Part shown: piece by piece, positions 17,735 through 26,585 of the stretch
How the letters are laid out: every line of letters starts with the position of its first letter
Numbering within the stretch: the stretch's first letter is position 1
Origin: Agarilytica sp045430345
GTDB taxonomy: Bacteria > Pseudomonadota > Gammaproteobacteria > Pseudomonadales > Cellvibrionaceae
Assembly: GCA_045430345.1 (NCBI GenBank)
Contig: JAILXT010000006.1
Location: forward strand, 186,001 to 250,000
Direction: 5' to 3'
Length of the DNA stretch: 64,000 bases
Translations under genes and position numbers: made by a program
The notes under the pieces: generated by a model
Seen by the model: the letters and a program-made list of their open reading frames with translations, nothing else
The model's database searches: none
Told to the model about the DNA's origin: nothing

Positions 17735-18021
17735 TAATTATAAAAATATTCGCTCTAGCTATTCGCTAGACGCAGCTCAAACTGCATGCATTAAGGAATA
17801 ATAATATAAGTATGCTTTAGTTTGTTTTCAGGAAGAAACGCGAAAAAATATAGATGTATAAGTAACACCTAAACAACCCTGACCGTGTATTTCTGCACTA
17901 CCGAAATACACATGTAGTTTTTCTACGCGACCAGCCTATGAAATATGGGCAGGTCACGTCGAATTGCCGGAATGCTTTACTCATACTGTACTGATGAGAT
18001 AAGCCGGCTGATTGTATAACG

Positions 18022-18055
18022 AACGTTTCGCCCGAGGGTCTTCGGGCGAAACGTT
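18022..18055 (+). terminator. Perfect 14-bp hairpin between esterase copies 3 and 4
   Basis: AACGTTTCGCCCGA (18022-18035) and TCGGGCGAAACGTT (18042-18055) are exact reverse complements with a 6-base loop. Only a short GGTTTT follows. It may end the copy 3 transcript or be a processing or attenuation hairpin. It is preceded by GCCGGCTGATTG (18003-18014), a 12-base string also present in the copy 2 leader at 14701-14712. The gap 17735-18116 shows nothing else I can name. Confidence 0.5.
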
Positions 18056-18116
18056 GGTTTTGCTGCCTTAGGTCATAGATATATACGAGTCACAGTAGCG
18101 TTAAGTGTTCTCAGTG

Positions 18117-18305
18117 TTTTAGGAGTTGCTAATTAATCTGCCTGCATAGTCTGCGACAGACTAAATTAGTTGTCTGGTCGTACTGTTGGAAGTTGCTTTC
18201 TCATATTTACTGATTCTTTTGAATGCTCTCGGTATTTATAACAAGCGTGATCCGTACCCAAGACTCCTCCTAAATATGTATCAGGTCACATGATGTGATG
18301 CTGAT
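18117..18305 (+). promoter_or_regulatory. Structured 5' leader of esterase copy 4
   Basis: P1: TTTAGGAG (18118-18125) pairs with CTCCTAAA (18267-18274), enclosing 141 bases. Compared with copies 1-3 (TTTAGAAG/CTTCTAAA type) both partners of one pair have changed, A-U to G-C, which is compensatory. The interior contains nested stems CTAATT/AATTAG and TAGTCTG-cga-CAGACTA. P2: ATCAG-g-TCACA-tga-TGTGA-tg-CTGAT (18280-18305). CTAGGAGACACTCT precedes ATG. Confidence 0.5.
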
Positions 18306-18332
18306 ATTCAAATTAACCTAGGAGACACTCTA

Positions 18333-19565
18333 ATGAGATATAATAAATTTACTCACTCAATGAAGTTGCTAGTGGTACTTGCTAGTGTATTTCTTTTCGG
18401 AAGTATGGCGAACGCCGGTTCTTGGCGATCTGAAGCCACCATCGGTGGCAAACTTAAAACCCATGTGTACGTCCCCACAACTGCACCACTCATTAATGGC
18501 AAACGCGCATTAATGGTGAGCATGCACGGCTGTGGTCAAAGTCACAATGATTTTAAACAGGGCGCTAACTGGCCAGGCACCGCCGATGATTACGGCATGG
18601 TGGTTGCGCTTCCAAAAGCCTCTGGTGAAGGCCTATACGGCGCCTTACTGGGCTGTTGGAACTTTCACGTTGGCATGAGTGCATCTCGTACCAAAACGGA
18701 TGCAAAATACTTAATTAATATGGTTAACGCGTTAATCGCGGACACGTCGCTTAATATCGATCCAAACCAAGTCTATATTACGGGCCTTTCATCCGGCGCA
18801 GGTATGACCAGTCAAATCGCGTGTTTAGCACCCGACGTATTTGCAGGCGCAGGCGTTAACGCTGGCCCAGCACCAGGTTCGGGCGGATTAGATCTAAGCT
18901 TTCCCGGCACCTCTGCAACCCAAGGCCGCAGCAACTGTAATACGTTAGCAGGTTCATTCCAAAACCATTTGTATACCCAGCTACACAATAACGTACACGG
19001 CTCTAACGACGGATCCGTAAGCCCTGCACACGCGCAACGCAATACCGAAATATTTGAACTCGTATACGAGCAAGACGGCTCTAATATTTCTACCTGTAGT
19101 ACCAGCACAATTTCTGGCGGCGGCGATGTCACCACATTGTGTGATGGGACCGGACCACGGATCTCTAAAGTCATCGTAAACGGTATGGGGCATGCTTGGC
19201 CTGCAGGCCCAGGTAGCTCTGGGGGCGGCAGCTACATTGATCATTCACACGTTAACTACCCAGATTATATCGCGGACTTTTTCTTTAGCAATAATCGCCG
19301 GGTAGGCGCACCACAACCAACGCCCACTCCTACAGGCACCGCAACACCCACCCCTACGCCAACACCCACGCCAACCCCGGTGCCTTCCTGTAATGAGTTC
19401 ACATCCAATAATGTCACTCATGTATTTGGTGGACGCGCGCGCGTCTTGTTTGGCTTGGTATATGCGAAAGGCTCAAGTGATTATATGGGACTCTATAACA
19501 TCTTCAGCGTACGCACGCTGAGAGAAACGAGTTCAGGGTATTATGAAGTAGGGAATTGCCCATAA
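18333..19565 (+). CDS. Secreted PHB-depolymerase-family esterase, copy 4 of 4
   Basis: 410 residues. Signal peptide about 1-27 (cleavage after ANA), esterase domain with GLSSGAGM, HGSNDGSVS and NGMGHAWPAG, a linker of PTPTPT type ending in VPSC, and a C-terminal domain ending YYEVGNCP like copy 1 rather than the YYVVGSCP of copies 2 and 3. Overall closest to copy 3, but STISGGGDVTTLCDGTGPRISKV resembles copy 1, another sign of exchange between copies. AGGAGA RBS; an intrinsic terminator follows and faces the convergent RIO kinase gene. Extracellular polyester or ester hydrolysis is inferred from the family. Confidence 0.88.
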   Translation: MRYNKFTHSMKLLVVLASVFLFGSMANAGSWRSEATIGGKLKTHVYVPTTAPLINGKRALMVSMHGCGQSHNDFKQGANWPGTADDYGMVVALPKASGEGLYGALLGCWNFHVGMSASRTKTDAKYLINMVNALIADTSLNIDPNQVYITGLSSGAGMTSQIACLAPDVFAGAGVNAGPAPGSGGLDLSFPGTSATQGRSNCNTLAGSFQNHLYTQLHNNVHGSNDGSVSPAHAQRNTEIFELVYEQDGSNISTCSTSTISGGGDVTTLCDGTGPRISKVIVNGMGHAWPAGPGSSGGGSYIDHSHVNYPDYIADFFFSNNRRVGAPQPTPTPTGTATPTPTPTPTPTPVPSCNEFTSNNVTHVFGGRARVLFGLVYAKGSSDYMGLYNIFSVRTLRETSSGYYEVGNCP

Positions 19566-19600
19566 ACGCAGCATTTTAATAATCTGTTGGTAACAACTCA

Positions 19601-19625
19601 GCCGCTATTTCGATAGCGGCTTTTT
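19601..19625 (+). terminator. Intrinsic terminator of esterase copy 4
   Basis: GCCGCTA-tttcga-TAGCGGC is a perfect 7-bp stem followed by five T residues. Confidence 0.85.
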
Positions 19626-19670
19626 CAGTAATGCATTTTCAGAAAATGAACCAGCGCGAACACGATATCG

Positions 19671-20534
19671 CTATTGATTCCCTTCATCATCGGCATCTTG
19701 AATCCGCGCAAGACGCGCTTCTTCTTCAGCCAAAGCCGCTTTAATTTCTTCCATCACGGAATCCACATCTGCCGGCGCTGAATCATCCACGTACTCCCCG
19801 GTCAATTCTATATCCGGGTGCAGATCACCGGCTTCATAGAGTGACCAAATCTCTTTGGCGTATTGCGTTTGACGCAGCTCTGGTGCGAAATGGCTATAGT
19901 AATCGGTCATATTATTGATATCACGCGCAAGCATTCGTTCTGCGTGATTGTTGGCAGTGGGGTCTATGGCTTGAGGTAAATCGATAATGACGGGGCCATA
20001 GTCGTCAACCAATACATTAAACTCCGACAGGTCGCCATGAACCAAGCCTGCACACAACATACGGACAATATCTCGCATGACCGTGGCATGATCTTCAAGT
20101 GCTTGCTCTGCGCTCATCGACACGTCATTTAACCGTGGAGCAACGCTGCCTTCATCATCGGTGACAAGCTCCATCACCAGTACGCCATCAAAACAACCAT
20201 AAGGTTTTGGCACACGAACACCGGCGGCGGCAAGTTTATACAGCGCATCCACCTCGGCATTGTGCCAAAGCTCTTCTTGCTGCTTGCGACCAAATTTGGA
20301 TCCACGCTCCATGGCCCGTGCACGCCGGGTATTACGGACCTTACGCCCCTCCTGGTATTCAACCGCCTGCTTGAAACTGCGCTTTTGCGCGTCTTTATAG
20401 ACCTTGGCACAACGAATTTCACTGCCGCAGCGCACAACAAACACAGCCGCTTCTTTGCCGCTCATAAGCGGGCGGACGACTTCATCGATGATCCCATCAT
20501 CTATTAAAGGTTGTAATCTTCTGGGCGTTTTCAT
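19671..20534 (-). CDS. RIO1-family atypical serine protein kinase
   Basis: 287 residues with the RIO kinase layout. The nucleotide loop is SGKEAAVFVV (about residue 27), the catalytic loop is HGDLSEFNVL (about 166) and the metal-binding loop is IIDLPQAID (about 184), where RIO kinases have DxPQ in place of DFG. CAKVYKDAQKRSFKQ contains the ATP-contacting Lys. An acidic C-terminal tail of about 50 residues follows. Bacterial RIO proteins are cytoplasmic ATPases/kinases of poorly known role; no partner gene is adjacent. The gene converges with the last esterase, and its upstream region is shared with the GGDEF/EAL gene. Confidence 0.88.
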   Translation of the reverse strand: MKTPRRLQPLIDDGIIDEVVRPLMSGKEAAVFVVRCGSEIRCAKVYKDAQKRSFKQAVEYQEGRKVRNTRRARAMERGSKFGRKQQEELWHNAEVDALYKLAAAGVRVPKPYGCFDGVLVMELVTDDEGSVAPRLNDVSMSAEQALEDHATVMRDIVRMLCAGLVHGDLSEFNVLVDDYGPVIIDLPQAIDPTANNHAERMLARDINNMTDYYSHFAPELRQTQYAKEIWSLYEAGDLHPDIELTGEYVDDSAPADVDSVMEEIKAALAEEEARLARIQDADDEGNQ

Positions 20535-20993
20535 GGGGGCCGTTTATACCCTAAATACACTATTTATGAAATACGAATATGCCCCCAAACAGGGACTAAC
20601 AATAGGATGAGGACGATTGGGCGATGATTCAAGCCTAGCGCCAATGATCACTCTGGTATAAGACTCATAATGCAGCAGCGACCCGGTGATCACGACGGGC
20701 GATCACCGTTCTATGGTGTGTTGTTTGCTATTCCTGGGACGAAAGCAGCAAAACCCCCAATAGAGAACGAAAGATGTAACAGTTTGAGTAAATTACCCCC
20801 CTTCTCAGCCCCTTTCGCCTCACCTTTGCTCCAGTCACTTCTATACTTTACGTTAACGAAACTATGCCCGTTTTGACATTGGCAAAACGTGATGCGGCCT
20901 TTGTACTGGCTGATAACAATGAGAATCCACACGCGCACTATGTACTTCGCCCCAAAACGGCTAGCAGAGAGCCTCCGAATACAAATAAAAGGC
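20535..20993. other. Divergent intergenic region with a hairpin
   Basis: About 460 bp between the RIO kinase and the GGDEF/EAL protein. It contains a perfect 8-bp inverted repeat, CGGTGATC (20684-20691) and GATCACCG (20701-20708), which could be an operator or a hairpin. No gene is apparent. Confidence 0.35.
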
Positions 20994-23900
20994 ATGCAGA
21001 AACCGAAACGCCTGCGTTGCTTTGGCACTCAGGCACTCCTCTGCCTCCTCATCCATGCATCCACGTCATTCGCACAAGAAGGTCAGACTGAAGGGGCCTC
21101 AAAAGCAGTCTTGACCGAAAATGAAGCGCTCTGGTTGAGCAAACACCCCAAGGTCACATTTACTGGAGACCCAAACTGGCTGCCCTATGAAGCGTTCGAT
21201 AAGAACGGCGAATACATTGGCATTGTGTCCCAGCATTTGAAACTGATTAGCCAGGCAACAGGTATTACCTTTGAGATGAGCCAAAGTGAAACGTGGACGG
21301 AGTCTACGATCAAAGCAAAGAGCGGGGCCGTAGACGTCCTTTCAGAAACGGATGACTCAGACCTTAAATCCCATCTCACATTTACACAGCCTTATCTTTC
21401 CAACCCTATTGTTATTGCTATGCGGATTGAAGAGCACTACGTAGAAAACATTCGCAACATTGGAAACCGACGTATCGCCCTAATCAAAGACTACGGCTAT
21501 ACATCCAAAATACGACGACAATATCCCGACATCAACTTCATCACTGTTGCCGATATTCAGGATGGGCTTGTTTCAGTCTCCACAGGCAAAGTCGATGCAC
21601 TTCTGTGCACACTCGCCTTATGTAGTTACACAATACATGAGCTCGGTATCAACGATGTCAAAATTACCGGAAAAACCGAATTCGACACAAAGCTAGCGCT
21701 CGGCGTACAAAAAAATCTGCCAGAACTGCTCTCCATCCTCAATAAAGGGATCGATAAAATTACCCAAGGCCAACAACAAGGCATTATCGAAGACTGGATA
21801 AAACATGACTATATAGAAAAAGTCGACCACACGATAAGCTACTTAATCGCGATAATTTCCCTAGTCCTCATTTCCTTTGTCGTTTATGTAAATCGACGCC
21901 TAATGCGCGAAGCAGAATTAAGAAAAGAAGCCGAGGCTCAATTGCAGGAGTCCAGCGATACCAATGAACTATATCGCACCTTATTTTACGGGTCAGCTAT
22001 TGGCCATGCGGTAAATAATCTGGAAACGGGTAACTTTCTATCGGTTAACCAATGCTTTGCCAATATCACGGGCTATGAGCTCGATGAACTAAATGCACTT
22101 AGTTATTGGGACCTAACCCCCCAACGGTATGAAAAAGAAGAAGAACAACAACTCACAGACCTCAATACAAAAGGGAGCTACGGCCCCTACGAAAAACACT
22201 ATAAACACAAAGACGGGCATGAAGTCGCCGTAAGACTTAACGGCTCCTGCGTAACCGGTTCAAACGGAGAGCAACTTATTATCTCCGCAGTTGAAGATAT
22301 TTCTGCCTACGAAGAGGTAAAATCAAAACTACGCTTGGCGTCACTGATTTTAGAAAATAGTAGTGAAGCCATGGTCATTACCGATGAAAACAATTGCATA
22401 GTGACAGCGAACCCTGCATTTACGCAAATCTCCGGATACGAACTCAGCGATGTAGTGGGAAAAAACCCAGGACACTTTAAATCGGGCCGGCATAAAAAAG
22501 AGTTCTACCAAAAAATGTGGGAATCCCTCAACGAGAACGACCACTGGCAGGGAGAAATATGGGACAAACATAAAAATGGCGAAAATTACGCAAAATGGCT
22601 AACGATTAATGCCATCCGCAGCGAGGACAACACGGTTTCTCGTTACGTTGCCGTGTTTTCTGATATCACTCATCGTAAAATTGCAGAAGAAACTATATGG
22701 CGCCAGGCAAATTTCGATAGCCTCACGGAATTGCCCAACCGCAACATGTTCCACCACACCTTGCAGGAAAAAATTACCAACGCTTCTCGCACAAACGCAA
22801 GCCTTGCTCTGTTACTCATTGATCTTGATGAATTCAAACAGGTCAATGACACACTCGGGCATGATATGGGTGACCAGCTATTACAGCTCGCCAGTAAACG
22901 CATCGTATCCAGCGTGCGGAAAACCGACTTTGTATCGCGACTGGGGGGGGATGAATTTACCATTATCCTTAACGACTACCAATCCACGAATAACGTCGAA
23001 ATTATTACGCAGAAAATTATCAGTCGCCTATCAGAACCTTACGAGCTAGAAGATGAAGTCGTTCACGGCTCTGCCAGTATAGGCATCACCTATTTCCCCC
23101 AACATGCGGAATCCATCAAAGCCCTGATTAAAAATGCCGACCAAGCAATGTACGCGGCCAAAAACCAAGGCCGCAATCAATACGCATGCTTTAAACAGGA
23201 ACTACAAGACCACGCGCAAAAGCATCTTCGCCTGTCTCAAGATCTACGGGCCGCACTAACGAAAGACCAGTTCCAGGTATATTTTCAGCCCGCTATGGAT
23301 TTACGTACGAATCAGATTTCCAAGGCTGAGGCGTTGATTCGGTGGCATCACCCCGAAAATGGATTAGTGCCACCCTTGGAGTTTATTCCCATCGCAGAGG
23401 CCATCGGGGTCATCAATGAAGTCGGCAACTGGGTGTATCACGAATCATTTGAGTGGAAACAGCGCTGGAATGAGATGTTCGATATAGACCTACAAATAAG
23501 CGTCAATATGTCGCCCGCTCAATTTAAAGTGAGTAACGATGAATTTGCCAAAGAATGGCTCGCTCTAGCCAATACAAGTAACCTAAAAAAACAAAACATC
23601 ATTATAGAGATCACTGAAGGCTTGCTGCTTAACTCTGACCCAGAGGTACTGAATAAATTTTTACGCCTACACGATGCAGGCTTAGAAGTCGCCATCGACG
23701 ATTTTGGCACCGGCTACTCCTCCCTCTCCTACCTGAAAAAGTTCGATATTGATTACTTAAAAATTGATCAGTCGTTCGTCCGTAACCTCGAAAACGATGA
23801 TAATGATCTCGCCCTTTCTGAAGCTATTATCGTTATGGCACACAAGCTGGGGATTAAGGTTATCGCCGAAGGCGTCGAAACGAAGGCCCAAGAAGCGCTA

Positions 23901-24014
23901 CTCACAGAAGCCGGGTGTGATTTCGCCCAAGGCTATCTGTACTCCAAACCCGTACCCGCGGATCAGTTTGAGTCTTTTCTGCGCAATCACTTGGCCGATC
24001 AACGCCAAGCTTAA
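20994..24014 (+). CDS. Bifunctional-type GGDEF/EAL c-di-GMP protein with solute-binding and PAS sensors
   Basis: About 1006 residues from the ATG at 20994, which gives a good signal peptide (ALLCLLIHASTSFA); the frame is open upstream to a GTG at 20889 without an RBS. In order: a periplasmic SBP_bac_3-like domain (VTFTGDPNWLPYEAFDKNGEYIG onwards), a transmembrane helix near residue 290 (ISYLIAIISLVLISFVVYV), two PAS domains, GGDEF, EAL. The cyclase motif is intact (RLGGDEF), with an RxxD inhibitory site (RKTD) five residues before it. The phosphodiesterase has EALIRWHHP, EITEG and DDFGTGYSSLSYL, so both activities look possible. It senses an unidentified periplasmic ligand and adjusts c-di-GMP. 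It stands alone. Confidence 0.9.
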   Translation: MQKPKRLRCFGTQALLCLLIHASTSFAQEGQTEGASKAVLTENEALWLSKHPKVTFTGDPNWLPYEAFDKNGEYIGIVSQHLKLISQATGITFEMSQSETWTESTIKAKSGAVDVLSETDDSDLKSHLTFTQPYLSNPIVIAMRIEEHYVENIRNIGNRRIALIKDYGYTSKIRRQYPDINFITVADIQDGLVSVSTGKVDALLCTLALCSYTIHELGINDVKITGKTEFDTKLALGVQKNLPELLSILNKGIDKITQGQQQGIIEDWIKHDYIEKVDHTISYLIAIISLVLISFVVYVNRRLMREAELRKEAEAQLQESSDTNELYRTLFYGSAIGHAVNNLETGNFLSVNQCFANITGYELDELNALSYWDLTPQRYEKEEEQQLTDLNTKGSYGPYEKHYKHKDGHEVAVRLNGSCVTGSNGEQLIISAVEDISAYEEVKSKLRLASLILENSSEAMVITDENNCIVTANPAFTQISGYELSDVVGKNPGHFKSGRHKKEFYQKMWESLNENDHWQGEIWDKHKNGENYAKWLTINAIRSEDNTVSRYVAVFSDITHRKIAEETIWRQANFDSLTELPNRNMFHHTLQEKITNASRTNASLALLLIDLDEFKQVNDTLGHDMGDQLLQLASKRIVSSVRKTDFVSRLGGDEFTIILNDYQSTNNVEIITQKIISRLSEPYELEDEVVHGSASIGITYFPQHAESIKALIKNADQAMYAAKNQGRNQYACFKQELQDHAQKHLRLSQDLRAALTKDQFQVYFQPAMDLRTNQISKAEALIRWHHPENGLVPPLEFIPIAEAIGVINEVGNWVYHESFEWKQRWNEMFDIDLQISVNMSPAQFKVSNDEFAKEWLALANTSNLKKQNIIIEITEGLLLNSDPEVLNKFLRLHDAGLEVAIDDFGTGYSSLSYLKKFDIDYLKIDQSFVRNLENDDNDLALSEAIIVMAHKLGIKVIAEGVETKAQEALLTEAGCDFAQGYLYSKPVPADQFESFLRNHLADQRQA

Positions 24015-24147
24015 ACAACACCCTCTCCAAGTAAAAACAGGCTAGAACCCACGCCAGTCAAGGCCCACACGCCCTGCCAAGCGTACACCTCCCAGCCCAG
24101 CGGAATAACGCGCAAGATCGAATCAAAATAATCGGTATATGCAAAGA

Positions 24148-24161
24148 TTGATTTGCATCAA
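24148..24161. promoter_or_regulatory. Anr/FNR box upstream of nrdJ
   Basis: TTGAT-TTGC-ATCAA is an exact match to the FNR/Anr consensus. With a TATAAT at 24202-24207 as -10, the box centre lies about 60 bp upstream of the expected start, a class I activator position. This fits anaerobic induction of the oxygen-independent reductase. Confidence 0.75.
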
Positions 24162-24182
24162 CGGTGCAGTCATACTCTCCAC

Positions 24183-24202
24183 AACCACAATATGTTGTGG
24201 TT
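24183..24202. promoter_or_regulatory. NrdR-box-like palindrome in the nrdJ promoter
   Basis: AACCACAA-TATG-TTGTGGTT is a perfect 8-bp-arm palindrome. Its core CCACAATATGTTGTGG fits the NrdR box pattern acaCwAtATaTwGtgt at the defining positions. It directly precedes the TATAAT at 24202-24207, where a repressor would block the polymerase. NrdR usually binds two boxes; I see no strong second one. Confidence 0.55.
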
Positions 24203-24406
24203 ATAATCACAGCACCACCGAACATATAGAATAATAGAGTAGATACGCGACATCACGTAAAACACCTTTCGTCAAGCCCAATGACAGCGAAATCCGCCTT
24301 TTCCGGTAATATTTTTCGCGACGAGAGACGTCTTTTTGCCCGTGTTTCGATCATAAGCATTACGCCAACAATACAAACCGTCAAATACATATAGGTACAG
24401 AAGATA

Positions 24407-26530
24407 ATGGCCGAAGAACTCAGTGAAACGCCCGCAACACACACGGAACGATTGGTAGAACTCCAAGACGCCTCAGCCGAGATATGGGATAAAAAGTACC
24501 GCCTAAAAGATGATCATGGCAACGCCGTCGACAGCGATTTAGACGCGACCTATAAGCGCATCGCTAAAGCCCTCTCCGAATCGGAACCAAAGAAACGCGG
24601 CCACTGGGAAAAACAATTTTTGTGGGCCTTGCGTAATGGCGCAATACCCGCGGGCAGAATCATTTCTAACGCCGGAGCAACCGCTTACAAACCTGCGACA
24701 TCTACGATTAACTGCACCGTATCCGGCACCATTGAAGATTCGCTAAAAGACATCCTCGATAAAAACGTTGAAGCGGGCCTCACCCTTAAAGCAGGCTGCG
24801 GCATCGGCTACGAATTCTCCACTTTACGACCAAAAGGTGCATACGTCGCCGGCGCCGGTGCTCAAACCTCCGGCCCACTTTCGTTCATGGATATCTTCGA
24901 CAAGATGTGTTTCACCATTTCATCTGCGGGTGGGCGTCGCGGAGCACAAATGGCGACCTTCGATGTGCACCACCCCGATATCGACGATTTTATTTCTGCA
25001 AAGCGCGAAGATGGTCGGTTACGACAATTCAACTTGTCGCTGCTGATTACCGATGACTTTATCCAAGCGGTCAAAAACGATACCGACTGGGACCTATCAT
25101 TTCCGGTACTCACTCGCGACGAACAACAACTACAAGAAGATGATTCCAAATTCGTATGGCGCCGCATGGACCACCTCAGCGAGAATTATCTGCGCAACGA
25201 CAAGGGCGAAGTCGCCTGTTTAATCTACAACACCGTGCGCGCAAGAAAAGTGTGGCATCACATCATGCGCTCGACGTTTGATTACGCAGAGCCCGGTTTT
25301 ATTCTTATCGATCGGGTAAATGAAATGAACAACAACTGGTTTTGCGAAAGTATTCGTGCAACCAACCCTTGTGGCGAACAGCCTTTACCACCACACGGAA
25401 GCTGCTTACTCGGCTCAATTAATCTCACCGAATTCGTCGACAAGCCCTTCACCGACGAAGCCATTTTTAACTGGGAAAAATTCAGATCCTTAGTCTCGGT
25501 GTTTACTCGTATGCTGGACAACGTCGTCGAAATTAACGGCCTTGCGCTGCCTCAGCAACAAGCTGAAATTATGCATAAGCGACGTCACGGCATGGGCTTT
25601 CTCGGCCTCGGCTCTACGCTCACCATGTTGAAAATACCCTACGGCAGCCCAGCTTCTGTTTCGTTTACCGAACAAGTCGCGAAAGATCTCGCCATTACGG
25701 GTTGGAAAGAAGGCCTGGCACTTGCGAAAGAAAAAGGCCCCGCCCCAATATTCGATGAAGACTTTACCCTCACCCCAGACTTACTTGCGCAACGCCCTGA
25801 ACTTGGCGAACAGTTCAAACTTGGCGATAAAATCAGCGGAAAAGTCCTTCACGCACGCTTCAGCCGTTACATGCAAAACATTAACGAAGAAGACCCTGAG
25901 CTTATTGATGAGATTGCAACTCACGGCTGCCGCTTTACCCACCACAGCTCCATCGCCCCAACCGGCACAATTTCATTATCTCTGGCTAACAATGCCAGTA
26001 ACGGTATCGAACCGAGTTTTGCCCATCACTATTCTCGCAATGTGATTCAAGAAGGTAAAAAGTCGAAGGAGAAGAAAGATGTCTTTTCCTACGAGTTACT
26101 ACTTTATCGGAAACTCGTTGATAGCGAAGCCATGCCAGGCTCACTGCCCGACTATTTTGTATCAAGCGATGGCGTGGAGCCAGAGCAGCATGTTGACGTC
26201 CAAGCGGCAGCGCAAAAGTGGATTGACTCTTCTATCTCAAAAACCATCAACGTCCCGACGGATATCGAGTACGAAGATTTTAAACGCATCTATTTATACG
26301 CTTACGACCAAGGCTTAAAAGGCTGTACAACCTTCCGTTTCAACCCCGAGGCATTCCAAGGCGTATTGGTGAAAGAAGAAGATTTAGAAAACACCGAATA
26401 CACCTTCGTGCTAGAAGACGGCAGCGAGAAAACCTTTAAAGGTAATGAAGAAATTGAATACGACGGCGAAACCCACACCGCCGCCAACTTATACGACGCG
26501 TTAAAAGAAGGCTACTACGGTAAATTCTAA
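24407..26530 (+). CDS. nrdJ: Class II (adenosylcobalamin-dependent) ribonucleotide reductase, catalytic subunit
   Basis: 707 residues. It reduces ribonucleotides to deoxyribonucleotides using adenosylcobalamin to make the thiyl radical, so it works with or without oxygen. Family features in order: an N-terminal domain with IPAGRIISNAGA and STINCTVSGT (substrate-loop Cys), LKAGCGIGYEFSTL, SSAGGRRGAQMAT, the active-site NPCGEQPLPPHGSCLLGSINL (about residue 320, with the radical Cys and Glu), and APTGTISL near 520. The C-terminal redox-active cysteines of single-chain NrdJ are missing and are supplied by the next gene, the NrdJa/NrdJb arrangement known from Pseudomonas. The Anr and NrdR sites upstream suggest anaerobic induction and dNTP-dependent repression. 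No cobalamin riboswitch was recognised. Confidence 0.93.
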   Translation: MAEELSETPATHTERLVELQDASAEIWDKKYRLKDDHGNAVDSDLDATYKRIAKALSESEPKKRGHWEKQFLWALRNGAIPAGRIISNAGATAYKPATSTINCTVSGTIEDSLKDILDKNVEAGLTLKAGCGIGYEFSTLRPKGAYVAGAGAQTSGPLSFMDIFDKMCFTISSAGGRRGAQMATFDVHHPDIDDFISAKREDGRLRQFNLSLLITDDFIQAVKNDTDWDLSFPVLTRDEQQLQEDDSKFVWRRMDHLSENYLRNDKGEVACLIYNTVRARKVWHHIMRSTFDYAEPGFILIDRVNEMNNNWFCESIRATNPCGEQPLPPHGSCLLGSINLTEFVDKPFTDEAIFNWEKFRSLVSVFTRMLDNVVEINGLALPQQQAEIMHKRRHGMGFLGLGSTLTMLKIPYGSPASVSFTEQVAKDLAITGWKEGLALAKEKGPAPIFDEDFTLTPDLLAQRPELGEQFKLGDKISGKVLHARFSRYMQNINEEDPELIDEIATHGCRFTHHSSIAPTGTISLSLANNASNGIEPSFAHHYSRNVIQEGKKSKEKKDVFSYELLLYRKLVDSEAMPGSLPDYFVSSDGVEPEQHVDVQAAAQKWIDSSISKTINVPTDIEYEDFKRIYLYAYDQGLKGCTTFRFNPEAFQGVLVKEEDLENTEYTFVLEDGSEKTFKGNEEIEYDGETHTAANLYDALKEGYYGKF

Positions 26531-26585
26531 AGCGTATAACAACACAACAACTCACGATGTGAGTGAAAATTTTAGAGAGAATACG

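Noticed and set aside
24015..24406. Cobalamin riboswitch upstream of the B12-dependent reductase
   Set aside because: No B12-box-like sequence could be recognised; the gap is better explained by Anr and NrdR sites.
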